From DASXKD01 sp963707905 (GTDB taxonomy: Bacteria; Actinomycetota; Actinomycetes; Streptosporangiales; Streptosporangiaceae), in NCBI GenBank assembly GCA_963707905.1, contig CAVPSA010000007.1, positions 118,301-182,300 of the forward strand: DNA of 64,000 bases, given 5' to 3'. Positions 42,449-52,376 of the stretch are shown in pieces (position 1 is the stretch's first letter; every line of letters begins with the position of its first letter). Made by a program: the position numbers and the translations under genes. The notes below the pieces were generated by a model. The model was not told the origin of the DNA. It saw nothing but the letters and a program-made list of their open reading frames with translations, and made no database searches.

Positions 42449-42517
42449 CCGGCCTAAGGCCCCGTGCCGAAGGAATGGGGCCTTAGGCCGGCCGGGGCCC
42501 GGGGTCGCCCCCGGGCC
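42449..42517 (+). terminator. double hairpin terminator after repeat-protein copy 4
   Basis: Hairpin 1: arms 42449-42463 and 42477-42491 are perfectly complementary over 15 bp (CCGGCCTAAGGCCCC) with a 13-base loop. Hairpin 2: GGCCCGGGG (42496-42504) pairs with 42509-42517 over the loop TCGC, the same GGGG-TCGC-CCCC type seen elsewhere in this window. Starts 8 bp after the stop. Confidence 0.82.
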
Positions 42518-42866
42518 GGCACAGCCCAAGCCGCCGGCGGAGGGCTGGCTTTCCGCCGGCGGCGGCCTGGAGGCCATCAGGTCTGATCGCGAAAGGATGG
42601 ACGCCGTGGTGGTGACCGCTGCCCCGCCCCGGCAAGCGCGGGGGCAGCGGTCACCGGCTCCATGGAGCCGCGTCGGGCGGCTCGGGCCGTTTCGCCGGCC
42701 GGACGAGAGCCGTCCCGTAACCGTGCGGCCGACCGGCCGCCGGGTCACGGTTCGCTGCGGATCGCCCCCGCGGAGATCCGCAGTTATTCCGGTTCTCATC
42801 CGGCTCATTGCTCACACCGTGGTCGAAAATGAGCATCGCAGCACACGTTTGCGCGACGATTAAGCC
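42518..42866. other. 349-bp spacer before the SARP-family regulator gene
   Basis: No gene with support. It includes further GC inverted repeats just past the terminator (GCCGCCGGCGG/CCGCCGGCGGC around 42531-42567). The final 80 bases have more A/T (ATTCCGGTTCTCATCCGG, TGAGCATCGC) and probably hold the promoter of the regulator gene. Confidence 0.4.
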
Positions 42867-45749
42867 GTGATTGAGCCATCTGGGGCGGCTCTGTTCCGCA
42901 TACTCGGGCCGGTCGAGGTGTGGACCGGCCAGGACTGGGCCAAGATCGGCGCGGGCAAGCAGCGGTCGGTCCTGGCCACGCTGCTGCTGCGGCCCGGCGA
43001 GCTGGTGTCCACCGATGCGCTCATCGACCAGGTCTGGCCGGAGAAGCCGCCAGCCAGGGCGGCCAACCTGATCAGCGTCTACGTGTACCACCTGCGGAAG
43101 CTGATCGGTGATGCCGACGGCCAGGTGATCGTCACCAGGGCGCCGGGCTACCAGCTCATGCTCGCCACCAGGGATCTGGATGCGGACCGGTTCGCCGCGC
43201 TTGCCGCCGACGGCCGCCGGGCACTCGAGGACGGTACGCCGGAGCTGGCGGTCGGGTTGCTCGATGAGGCGCTGGGACTATGGCGCGGGCCGGCGCTGGC
43301 CGACGTGCCGCTCACTCAGCTGTTGACGGCCGAGAGGAACCGGCTCGAAGAGTTGCGGGCCGGCGCGGAGGAACTGCACGCTGAAGCCAGCCTGGCGTGC
43401 GGGCGGTACGCCGAGGCGCTACCTCGGCTGCGGCGGCTGCTCGCCGACCACCCGCTGCAGGAGAAGCTGTGGGCGCTGCTGATCCGCGCGCTGTGCGGGG
43501 CCGGCCGGCAGGCAGAGGCGCTGGAGGTGTTCGAGCAGGCGAGGAAGACGATCTCCGAGGAACTTGGCGTCGACCCGGGCGCCGAGCTGCGCCAGCTTCA
43601 CCAGCAGATCCTGGCCGCCGACAGCGAGCAGGATCTGGTCAGCCTCGCCCTGCCGGGACCGGCGCCGGTGCCGCCCCCACCGATACCGGCGCAGTTGCCG
43701 GCCGATATCGCCGACTTCACCGGCCGGTCCGGACAGGTGGAGCAGTTGCGGGAACTGCTGGCCGGCGGCACCGTGGCCGACGGCAGCCCGGGGGCGGTGC
43801 GGGTGGTGCTTGTGGTGGGCCCGGGCGGGCAGGGCAAGACCACGCTCATGGTGCACGCGGCGCACCTGCTGCGCGGCGAGTTCCCCGACGGCCAGCTGTA
43901 TGCCAGCCTGCTGGGCGCCACTCAGCCGGCTGACCCGGCGGAGGTGCTGGCCCGGTTCCTCCGTGACCTGGGCGCCGACCCTGCACGGATCCCGCTGGAT
44001 GCCGAAGAGCGTGCGGCGCTCTACCGGACCAGGCTCGACGGTCGGCGTGTGCTGGTCGTGCTGGACGACGCCCGCGGCATCGATCAGGTCCGGCCGCTGC
44101 TGCCCGGCAGCGCCTCCTGTGCCGTGCTGATCACCGCCCGCAACTGGCTGCCGGAACTGGCCGGTGGTGCGGTCCTCGACCTGGACGTGCTGTCCGAGGA
44201 CGAGGCGAGTGCATTGTTCACCAAGATCGTCGGCGGCAAGCGCGTGGCTGCAGAACCCGGCGCGGCCGCCGAGGTGCTCACCGCCTGCGCGGGCCTGCCG
44301 CTGGCCATCAGAATCGCCGGCGCCCGGCTGGCCACCCGCGGCAACTGGAGCATCCGCACCCTCGCCAGACCGGCTGTCCGACGAGCGCAGCCGGTTGGAC
44401 GAGTTGCGCGTAGGCAACCTGGCTGTGCGGGCGTCGTTCGAGGTCAGCTTCGCCACCCTGCCCGGTCCTGCCACGCCCGGTGGCCCGGCCCCGGCGCGGG
44501 TGTTCCGCCTGCTCGGGCTGTGGACCGGGCCATCGATCAGCCTGCCGGCCGCGGCCGCCCTGCTTGGCGAGCCAGAAGACGACAGTCGCCGGAGCGCTGG
44601 ACGTGCTGTTTGACGCCCACCTGCTGGAATCACCCGAGCCCGACCGGTACCGGTTCCACGACCTGCTCCGCGTCTACGCCGCCGACCGGGCCCGCACCGA
44701 GGAAGCCGAACAAGACCGCACGGCCGCCATCACCCGCGTCCTCACCTGGTACCTGCACACCGCTGGAAGCGGCCGCCACGGTCATCTCGCCGCAGCACGC
44801 CCGGGTCCCGCTGGACCCGCCCCCGGCCGCGTGTCCAGCCCGCTGGGCTTCGCTTCGCTGGACGAGGCGCATTGCCTGGTGCGAGTCGGAGCGGGCCGGG
44901 CTGGTGGCCGCCACCCGGCTGGCCGCCGCCTCGGGCCTGCACGACGATCGCCTGGAAGCTGCCTGCCGCCGCGATGAGCTTCTACTACCGCCGCAGCCAT
45001 CTGGGGCGACTGGGTGGCTACCCATCGGAGCCGGGCTGGACAGCGCCCGTGCGATCGGCGACCGGCGGGCGCAGGCGTGGATGCTCAACGATCTCGGCAT
45101 GGCCTACGGGGTCCAGCGCATGCCCGAGTGCCGTCGGGCTGTTTCGAGCAGGCACTGGCGATCTATCCGCGGTCGGCGACGAGCGCAGGGCACGGCGCGG
45201 GCGAGCCAACGTGGCCCAAGGCATATGTGGACCTGGGCCGCTTCGATGAGGCCTGGGCGGCCGCCGCAGCGGTCGCTGGCCATCCAGCGGCAGCAGGGCA
45301 ACCGCTACCTGGAGGGCGTCACCCTGGGCATCCTGGGCCGCGCGTCCCGGGAACTGGGGCAGTTCGCTGACGCCGTGGCCATTTCTGGAGCTGGCGCTGG
45401 CGATCTTCCGTGAACTTGGGCAGCAGTACGCCGAAGCCGACGCCCTCACCGACCTCGGCGATGCCTTCCTGTGCCTGCGACCAGGTGGAGAGCGCCATCG
45501 CCCGGTTGCAGCGAATCCCTCGCCATACGGCGCGAAATCGGCGACTGTGCACGGTGAGGCGGCGACGCTGCAGCTGCTCGGCCTGGCGCTCCGGCGCGGG
45601 CGGGGACCAGGGCCAGGCCCGTGACCCAGCTCACCGAGGCCCTGCGCCTGTTCGAGGAAGCTGGGGGACGAGGCGCAGGCCCGAGGTCCGCGACCGCCCT
45701 GGCGGGGCTGGACGCCGCGGATAGGTCAGCGCACCTTCCTGTTAGGTAA
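42867..45749 (+). pseudogene. SARP/AfsR-type regulator (BTAD + NB-ARC + TPR) with many single-base insertions
   Basis: The first ~500 residues are intact: an OmpR-like winged helix (FRILGPVEVWTG to VTRAPGYQLML), the BTAD domain (LDADRFAALAADGRRAL to EELGVDPGAELRQLHQQIL), then NB-ARC with Walker A VVGPGGQGKTTL and RVLVVLDDA. From 44367 the frame breaks repeatedly: extra A at 44367 and 44582, extra G near 44762, and further extra bases near 44873, 44947, 45008 and on to about 45700. Each repair I checked restores TPR-like sequence, giving about 950 aa and a stop at 45747-45749. All are insertions. The family activates secondary-metabolite or differentiation genes; the target here may be the repeat protein or the peptide gene (inference). 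Confidence 0.72.
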
Positions 45750-45857
45750 CACTTCTGGCAGGCGGCTGTGACCGCTCTGCCTGCCTCGTTACGCTGCTGC
45801 GGTAATGATCCGGTCTGTTCGCAATGGTCCCGGTTATTCCGGGGGAAAGGACCAGCT

Positions 45858-46086
45858 ATGGGGGACGAACGAGACCTGACGGGCCAGCCGCCGCCAGCCG
45901 ACGACGACAGGACAGGGCGAAAGCCGGGCGGGGGCCGGGTACGCCCGCGCAAGAATCAGGACGCCAGACAGTCCGGGCACCGGCACGCCAGACAGCGGCG
46001 ACGCTCCTGCGCCCGGCAGCCCCGATGACCCCGATTCAATTTACGGTGGCGGGGCCGAACCGGATTCCATCTACGGCGGCGGGTAG
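45858..46086 (+). CDS. small acidic peptide with duplicated C-terminal PDSIYGGG (frame probably broken once)
   Basis: ATG 45858 has AAAGGA about 8 bases upstream and starts MGDERDLTGQPPPADDDRTG. That frame ends at 46028 in Arg-rich sequence. The +1 frame ends at 46086 with SPDDPDSIYGGGAEPDSIYGGG and a stop, so one inserted base (as is common here) would give a protein of about 75 aa ending in two copies of PDSIYGGG. The tail overlaps the convergent GT2 stop. I do not recognise the family. Short acidic proteins with C-terminal repeats can be modified-peptide precursors, but no maturation enzyme is adjacent, so no function is assigned. Confidence 0.4.
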
Positions 46087-46877
46087 ACACGCCGTTTTGC
46101 AGGGCCCGTCCGCGCTAACCGGGCGGGCCCCGCCGTCTGCGCTTGGTGCCGCGGGTCACGGGCCCGCCCGGCCGGAGCGCGGCGGTCGGTGAGCGCCTTG
46201 CGCAGCCGGACGCGGAGGAGGATCTTCGTGGCCACCACGCCGTCGCCCCAGGTGAGCTTCTTGCCTTCCTCCCGGCTGCGGGCCTTGTAGGTGATCGGCA
46301 CCTCGTAGGGGCGCACTCCCCGGGCCAGCAGCATGGCGGTCAGTTCGGTGTCCAGGCCGAACCTGTTCTCGGTGAGCGGCAGTTCCCGGAACAGGCTCGC
46401 GGGCAGCAGTTTGAGGCAGGTGTGCAGGTCGCTGATCCACGTGTTGAACAGCGCGTTGGCGGTGAAGGTGTTCACCCGGTTGCCGATGACGAACCAGAAC
46501 GAGTGGGCGGTGGACGCGCCGAACTTGCGGATCCCGTACACCACCTCCGCGTCGCCGCGAGTCACGGGAGTGAGCAGGCCGAGGATGTCGTCCGGGGAGT
46601 ACTCCAGGTCCGCGTCGAAGATCACCAGGTAGTCGCCGGTGGCGAGGCCCGCCGCGGTCCGCACCGCCGCCCCCTTGCCCCGGTTGACCGGGTGCTCAGC
46701 GACCGTGACACGCAGGTCGTCGATGCTGGCCAGCACCTCGCTCGTGTTGTCCGCGCTGCCGTCGTCGACGACGACGACCTCGACGTCGCACGGATAGCGA
46801 AGGTCGAGGACTCGCTTGACGGCGATGCCGACGGTTGCCGCCTCGTTGTAGGCGGGCATCAAGATCGACAGCTTCAA
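46071..46877 (-). CDS. family 2 glycosyltransferase, polyprenol-phosphate-sugar synthase-like
   Basis: 268 aa. SILMPAYNEAATVGIAVKRV, VEVVVVDDGSADNTSEVL, NRGKGAAVRTA and the metal site VIFDADLEYSPDD give a DPM1/GtrB-like GT-A domain. Then SDLHTCLKLLPASLF and ENRFGLDTELTAMLLARG, typical of dolichyl-phosphate-mannose-like synthases of the type without C-terminal membrane helices. The C-terminal ~40 residues are basic and low-complexity. It would make a polyprenyl-phosphate sugar for a GT-C enzyme; a GT-C-like gene is divergent next door, and Pmt (1.2-2.8 kb) also uses such a donor (inference). Confidence 0.86.
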   Translation of the reverse strand: MKLSILMPAYNEAATVGIAVKRVLDLRYPCDVEVVVVDDGSADNTSEVLASIDDLRVTVAEHPVNRGKGAAVRTAAGLATGDYLVIFDADLEYSPDDILGLLTPVTRGDAEVVYGIRKFGASTAHSFWFVIGNRVNTFTANALFNTWISDLHTCLKLLPASLFRELPLTENRFGLDTELTAMLLARGVRPYEVPITYKARSREEGKKLTWGDGVVATKILLRVRLRKALTDRRAPAGRARDPRHQAQTAGPARLARTGPAKRRVYPPP

Positions 46878-47089
46878 CCTGGTGGGTTCCCGATCTGCAG
46901 ATTGGCCAGCTTAGTTAGTGGGCAGTGTAATCTGCGCTTCCAGGTACAAACTGCTGAACCGCCCGTATTTACCCTTGGCTGTGCTCATTACTGGAAGCCG
47001 CATTACTAGTGCCCTACCCGGGCTCTACCTGGGCAGATGCGGACCACCCCGGCCAAGTGATCATGGTGGGCGGTCTGGATGATGGAGCC

Positions 47090-49098
47090 GTGACACCAGC
47101 GCCCAGCCAGCCCCCGAAGGCCCGTTCCCCGCTGCGCAACCTCGCCGGAGCCGGCGCGGCGGGCGCCGTCTTTTTCGTGCTCGCCTGCCTCCTCTACTGG
47201 CCGGCGACCCCGTTCGGCACGGGGCATCTGCCCGGCTGCGCGTGCGGCGATCCCGAGCAGCAGGCGTGGTTCCTGGCCTGGACGTCACATGCGCTGACGC
47301 ACGGGCTCAACCCGTTCTTCACGAACTACCTCAACGCGCCGAGGGGCGCGAACCTGGCAATCGACACCGCCATGCCGCTGCTCGGCGTCCTCGGCATGCC
47401 CATCACCCTGCTGGCCGGGCCGGTCGCCGCGTTCAACCTGCTGCTCAAGCTGGGCCTGGCGGCCTCCGGCGCATCGATGTTCTGGGTACTGCGCCGGTAC
47501 ACCTCGTGGTGGCCGGCGGCCTTCGCCGGCGGCCTGCTGTTCGCCTTCTCCCCCTACCTGGCCGGGCAGGCGGTGCGGCACGTCTTCCTGAGCTTCGTGC
47601 CGCTGGTGCCGCTGTTCATCCCGCTGCTCGACGACTGGCTGGTCAGCCGCAGAAGGTCGCCGCTGCGGAGCGGCCTGCTGCTGGGGCTGGTGGCCGCGCT
47701 GCAGTACCTGATATCTCCCGAGATACTGCTGACCAGCACAATCATGGCCGTTGCCGGGCTGGTGTGGCTTGCCTTGCGGCATCCCCGCGCCGTGCCGGAG
47801 CGGGCCGGCGCGCTGGCGCGCGGGCTGGCCGCGGCGCTGCCGGTCTTCCTGCTGATCGCCGGGTATCCGGTCTGGCTGCTGATCGCGGGCCCGAACCGGC
47901 CCGCCGGGCCGGTGCACATCCTGTCCGGCCTGGCCCGCTACCACGCGGACCTGCTTTCGCCGCTCCTCCCGGCCGGCCGCCAGCTTCTCGCGCCCGGTGT
48001 GCTGCAGGCCGCCGGTGACCGCCTGCCCGCCGGTGGCACCATCGAGAACGGCTTCTACCTGGGCGTCCCGCTCCTGGTATTGCTTTGCTACTTCGCCGTC
48101 CGCTACCGGCGGGTGCCGCTGGTAGCCACCGCCGCCGTGATCGGCCTGGCCGCCTTCATACTCGGGCTTGGCGCCAAGCTGACGGTCGCGGGCAAGGCGC
48201 GCGGCATCCCGCTGCCATTCGCGGTGTTCGCCCACCTGCCGATCCTGCAAAATCTGGAGCCGGCCCGGCTGTCGCTGTACGTCCAGCTGGCCGCTGCCGT
48301 CATCGTGGCCGTCGGGCTGGACCGGACCCGGGCATACGGATGGCGCCGGGTGCGCGCACCCGCTGGCCACGGCGAGCCCATCCCGGCCGGCTCCCTCGTG
48401 CCCGCGGCCGTGCCCGCAACCGCGAAGGGCCACGGGCAGCGCCCCGGCGCCCCCGCCCGGCGCCGCCGGCCCCGGCGATATGCCAGCGCCCGGCGATCCA
48501 GGCCTCCCCGGCCGGGGCGAGGATCCCCCGGGCCGTGCCCCGGGCTGGGCGCGGCCGGTGGCCGTGGCGGCGGTGGGCCTTGTTGCGCTCCTCCCGCTCG
48601 TGCCAAAGGTCCCCATCCACAGCTATCCGGTCCAGCGTGCCGCGCTTCTTCACCAGCGCGGAGGTCCGCCAGGTGCCGCCCGGAGCGGTGGTACTCACCT
48701 TTCCTTTCGAGCTGGCCCCGCGCAACGACGCCATGATGTGGCAGGCAGCCTCGGGCATGAGGTTCCGCGTGCTCGGCGGTGACGTCTTCGTGCCGGGGAA
48801 CGTCGTGCGGAGCACCTGGCATCCGCTGCCGCCAGGGCCGCCGGTGCTCGCCGCGGTGCTCGAGGCCGGCCAGTACCCGGACACGCCACCGCCGCCCATG
48901 ACCGCCAGCGCGGTCGCGGCCATCCGCCAGCTCTGTGCCAGATCGCGCGTGGCCGCTGTGTTCGTGGACCGGAAGACCCAGTACGGGTACGACTTCGACC
49001 TGCTGGTGCACCGGGCGCTGGGGACGCCGGGGCGCGTCGAAGGGCGGCTGTCGGTGTGGCTGAACGTCCAGCGCGACCTGCACGGGCATCGCGGGTAG
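47090..49098 (+). CDS. GT-C-like polytopic membrane protein (frame broken near 48470 and 48637)
   Basis: At least ten membrane helices from residue ~20, with a first external loop CACGDPEQQAWFLAWTSH and GLNPFFTNYLNAPRGANLAI. The acidic D-P-E pair in loop 1 is the GT-C hallmark. A low-complexity linker (about 48350-48560) holds the first shift. The C-terminal extracytoplasmic part resumes (VAVAAVGLVALLPLVPKVPI) and, after another +1 break at about 48637, continues VPRFFTSAEVRQVPPGAVVL to a stop at 49096-49098. The whole is about 665 aa. It may transfer a sugar from a polyprenyl-phosphate donor to the surface polymer. The start GTG 47090 has GGAG upstream; ATG 47063 is possible. Confidence 0.68.
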
Positions 49099-49254
49099 CC
49101 AGTTGTCGGCTAGAATTCTTCCGCGCCTGAGGCTGGCGGCCCGTGCATTGTCAGCCGGTCAAGCCACCGGATCACGAACCGTGTGCCGTGCGGCTTGGGA
49201 GGGGTGGCGGGGCCAGAACAAGCTGAGTCAAGGTTCCCATGAAGGAGTAGTACC

Positions 49255-49905
49255 GTGCCCGAGGTCCGCATCGTCGCCGAGCCGCGTACCGAGTTCGGCA
49301 AGGGAGCCGCCCGCCGCGTGCGGCGCGCGGGCCGTGTGCCTGCCATCGTTTACGGGCATGGCACCGACACCAGGCACATCACGCTTCCCGGCCACCAGTT
49401 GCTGATGGCGCTGAAGACGCCGAACGTGCTCATCGAGGTGGACGGGCTGTCCGGCCGCCCGCAGCTCACCTTGCCCAAGGCCGTGCAGCGCGACCCGATC
49501 AGGGGCGGGATCGAGCACGTGGACCTGATCATGGTCCGCCGCGGCGAGAAGGTCACGGTGGAGATCCCGGTGCAGGTCACCGGTGAGGTGGAGCCCGGCG
49601 GCCTGCTCGACCAGCAGATGGTGCGGCTGTCCGTCGAGGCGGAGGCCACGCAGATCCCGCAGGCGATCGAGGTCAGTGTGGAAGGCATGGAGATCGGGGC
49701 CTCTTTGCACGCGGGCGACCTGGCCCTGCCGCAGGGCGTGACGCTTGCGGCCGAGCCCGAGGTCCTCGTGCTGCATGTGCTGGCGGCGCCGACCGCCGAG
49801 CAGATCGAGGCCGAGCTTGGCGAGACTCCGGCGGCAGAAGAGGTGCCGGCCGCGCCCGATGCGGTGCCGGACGCTTCCGAAGCGGGCGAAGAGTCCGCCG
49901 GCTGA
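49255..49905 (+). CDS. rplY: 50S ribosomal protein L25/general stress protein Ctc
   Basis: 216 aa two-domain (TL5/CTC) L25 binding 5S rRNA. The N-terminal L25 domain has RTEFGKGAARRVRRAGRVPA and VYGHG; the C-terminal beta domain follows (EIPVQVTGEVEPGGLLDQQM), ending in an acidic Ala/Glu-rich tail. GTG 49255 with GAAGGAG upstream. In most actinobacteria this gene follows prs directly; here 8.4 kb of accessory genes separate them. Confidence 0.94.
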   Translation: MPEVRIVAEPRTEFGKGAARRVRRAGRVPAIVYGHGTDTRHITLPGHQLLMALKTPNVLIEVDGLSGRPQLTLPKAVQRDPIRGGIEHVDLIMVRRGEKVTVEIPVQVTGEVEPGGLLDQQMVRLSVEAEATQIPQAIEVSVEGMEIGASLHAGDLALPQGVTLAAEPEVLVLHVLAAPTAEQIEAELGETPAAEEVPAAPDAVPDASEAGEESAG

Positions 49906-49921
49906 CCCTCCGGCCCGCGGT

Positions 49922-50515
49922 ATGACCGGTGACCGGTGGCTGATCGCCGGGCTCGGCAACCCGGGCCCGGCCTATGCGGCCAACCGGCACAACGCGGGCT
50001 TCCTGACCGCTGACGTGCTGGCCGCACGGGCCGGGGCACGCTTCAAGGCCGGCAAGTTCCGCACCCTGGCCGCCGACGGCAGGCTGGCCGGTCAGAGCGT
50101 GACCATCATCAAGCCGCTCACATTCATGAACGAATCCGGGGGGCCGGTGACCGGGGTCAGCGGGTTCTACCATCTCGGGCCGGAGCAGCTCGTGGTGGTC
50201 CACGATGAGCTGGACCTGCCGTTCGGCACGGTCAGGCTCAAGCTCGGCGGCGGGGACAACGGCCACAACGGCCTCAGGTCGGTGACCGCCCGCCTGGGCA
50301 CCCGGGAGTACTACCGGGCCAGGATCGGCATCGGCAGGCCGCCGGGCCGGATGGACCCCGCCGCGTTCGTGCTCAGGGATTTCTCCGCTGCGGAGCGGAA
50401 AGAACTGCCCCTGGTGCTCGAGCGCGCCGCGGATGCGGTGGAAATGCTGCTCGCCGACGGCCTCACCGCCGCCCAGAATGCCTTTCACGCGGGCGTCCCG
50501 CCCGGTGAGATCTGA
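49922..50515 (+). CDS. pth: peptidyl-tRNA hydrolase
   Basis: 197 aa. Motifs: IAGLGNPGPAYAANRHNAGF with catalytic His, KPLTFMNESG, VVVHDELDLPFGTVRLK with the active-site Asp, and GGDNGHNGLRS. Releases stalled peptides from tRNA. Begins 17 bp after rplY, so probably co-transcribed. Standard length and all active-site residues present. Confidence 0.95.
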   Translation: MTGDRWLIAGLGNPGPAYAANRHNAGFLTADVLAARAGARFKAGKFRTLAADGRLAGQSVTIIKPLTFMNESGGPVTGVSGFYHLGPEQLVVVHDELDLPFGTVRLKLGGGDNGHNGLRSVTARLGTREYYRARIGIGRPPGRMDPAAFVLRDFSAAERKELPLVLERAADAVEMLLADGLTAAQNAFHAGVPPGEI

Positions 50516-50603
50516 GTCACCGATCCGGCAGCGTGTCGGGTCGCCCCCGGAAATGCCCTACCCTGGTGTGGCCCTGCCCGGCCTGCAGATGGAGCCGCTT
50601 TTC

Positions 50604-51374
50604 ATGACATCCGACGACGATCGCCTTGCCGCTGAACTCGCGGAGCGAGCCGGGACGCTGCTGCTCGGGCTGCGTGCCGACGGAGGCGATCCTGGCGACC
50701 TGCGCAAGGCCGGCGACCGGCTCTCCCACGAGTTCCTCGCGGCCGAACTGGCGGCGCGCAGGCCGGGCGACGCGGTCCTGTCCGAGGAGGGGCGCGACGA
50801 CCGGGCGCGGCTGTCGGCCGACCGTGTCTGGATCGTGGACCCGCTGGACGGCACCAGGGAGTTCGGCGAGCCTGGGCGTACCGACTGGGCGGTCCACGTC
50901 GCCCTCTGGGAAGGCGGTGAGCTGACCGCGGGCGCGGTGGCGCTGCCGGCCCAGGGCCAGGTGCTGTCCACCTCCGCGCCGCCCAAGGTGCCGACGGCCA
51001 ATGGTGACTCTGGGATCGGTCCTCGGCTACGGATAGTAGTGAGCCGTACCCGGCCGCCGGCCTTCCTTGAACGGCTCCGCGAGGAAACCGGCGTAACGCT
51101 GGTGCCGATGGGCTCCGCCGGGGCGAAGGCCGCCGCGGTCATGCTCGGCGAGGCCGATGCCTACGTGCACGCGGGCGGGCAGTACGAGTGGGATTCCGCG
51201 GCACCGGCCGCCGTTGCGCTGGCCGCCGGGCTGCATGCGTCCCGGCTGGACGGCTCGGCCTTGCGATACAACCAGCCAGATCCGCTGCTGCCGGATATCC
51301 TGATTTGTCCGGTAGTGCTCGCGGAGTCACTGCTGGAAGCGATCGGCGCCGCCGGGGCGCACCGCCCCCAGTGA
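50604..51374 (+). CDS. cysQ: 3'(2'),5'-bisphosphate nucleotidase (CysQ-like, inositol monophosphatase family)
   Basis: 256 aa. The family metal sites are LSEEGRDD and VWIVDPLDGTREFG, and the late site is GGQYEWDSAAPAAVAL. Converts PAP (3'-phosphoadenosine 5'-phosphate), the by-product of sulfotransferases, to AMP, and may act on PAPS. ATG 50604. It lies 81 bp upstream of cysD-cysN. The combination with sulfate-activation genes, in the same window as five sulfotransferases, favours the PAP/PAPS role over inositol phosphate. Confidence 0.85.
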   Translation: MTSDDDRLAAELAERAGTLLLGLRADGGDPGDLRKAGDRLSHEFLAAELAARRPGDAVLSEEGRDDRARLSADRVWIVDPLDGTREFGEPGRTDWAVHVALWEGGELTAGAVALPAQGQVLSTSAPPKVPTANGDSGIGPRLRIVVSRTRPPAFLERLREETGVTLVPMGSAGAKAAAVMLGEADAYVHAGGQYEWDSAAPAAVALAAGLHASRLDGSALRYNQPDPLLPDILICPVVLAESLLEAIGAAGAHRPQ

Positions 51375-51455
51375 GGTTCTGGCCCGCCGTGCACCTTGCT
51401 AGCCCTGACCCCGCCGCCCCACCCATTGCCATGTCAACACTTCGGAGACCACTCG

Positions 51456-52376
51456 ATGGCCCCAGTGCGTAACGACTATTCGCTGTCCCAGCTCGATGCG
51501 CTCGAAGCCGAGTCCATCCATATCATCCGCGAGGTCGCGGCGGAGTTCGAGCGGCCGGTGCTGTTGTTCTCCGGCGGCAAGGACTCGATCGTCATGCTGG
51601 CGCTGGCGGAGCGGGCGTTCTGGCCAGCCAGGATCCCGTTCCCCGTGATGCACGTGGACACCGGGCACAACTTCGGCGAGGTGATGGAGTTCCGGGACCG
51701 GCGGGTCGCCGAGGTCGGCGTCAAGCTGGTTGTGGCATCCGTCCAGGAGTCCATCGACGCGGGGCGGGTCGTCGAGGAAACCGGCCGGTGGGCCAGCCGC
51801 AACCGGCTGCAGACCACCACGCTGCTTGACGCGATCGCCGAGAACCAGTTCGACGCGGTGTTCGGCGGGGCCCGGCGGGACGAGGAAAAGGCCCGCGCCA
51901 AGGAGCGGGTGTTCTCGTTCCGTGACGAGTTCGGCCAGTGGGACCCGAAGAACCAGCGGCCCGAGCTGTGGGGCCTCTACAACACCCGGATCCACCGGGG
52001 CGAGCACATCCGGGTGTTCCCGATCTCCAACTGGACCGAGCTGGACGTATGGGAGTACATCGACCGGGAGAACCTGGAGATCCCGTCCATCTACTACGCG
52101 CACACGCGCAGCGTGTTCGAGCGTGACGGCATCCTGCTCGCCGACAGCTCCTACGCCAGGCGGCCCGACGACGAGCCGCCCTACGAGGCCAAGGTCAGGT
52201 ACCGGACGGTGGGCGACATGACCTGCACCGGGGCCGTGGAGTCCACGGCCGCCACGATCGCGGAGGTAATCGCGGAGATCGCGGCGACCCGTATCACCGA
52301 GCGCGGCCAGACCCGGGCGGACGACCGCACCAGTGAGGCTGCCATGGAAGACCGCAAGCGGGAAGGGTACTTCTAA
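51456..52376 (+). CDS. cysD: sulfate adenylyltransferase subunit 2
   Basis: 306 aa PP-loop ATP pyrophosphatase making APS. VLLFSGGKDSIVMLALAERA is the PP-loop; VMHVDTGHNF, AVFGGARRDEEKARAKER and the CysD-type FPISNWTELDVWEYI follow, ending KREGYF. ATG 51456 with GGAGA upstream. The stop overlaps the cysN start (TAATG at 52374-52378). Confidence 0.95.
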   Translation: MAPVRNDYSLSQLDALEAESIHIIREVAAEFERPVLLFSGGKDSIVMLALAERAFWPARIPFPVMHVDTGHNFGEVMEFRDRRVAEVGVKLVVASVQESIDAGRVVEETGRWASRNRLQTTTLLDAIAENQFDAVFGGARRDEEKARAKERVFSFRDEFGQWDPKNQRPELWGLYNTRIHRGEHIRVFPISNWTELDVWEYIDRENLEIPSIYYAHTRSVFERDGILLADSSYARRPDDEPPYEAKVRYRTVGDMTCTGAVESTAATIAEVIAEIAATRITERGQTRADDRTSEAAMEDRKREGYF

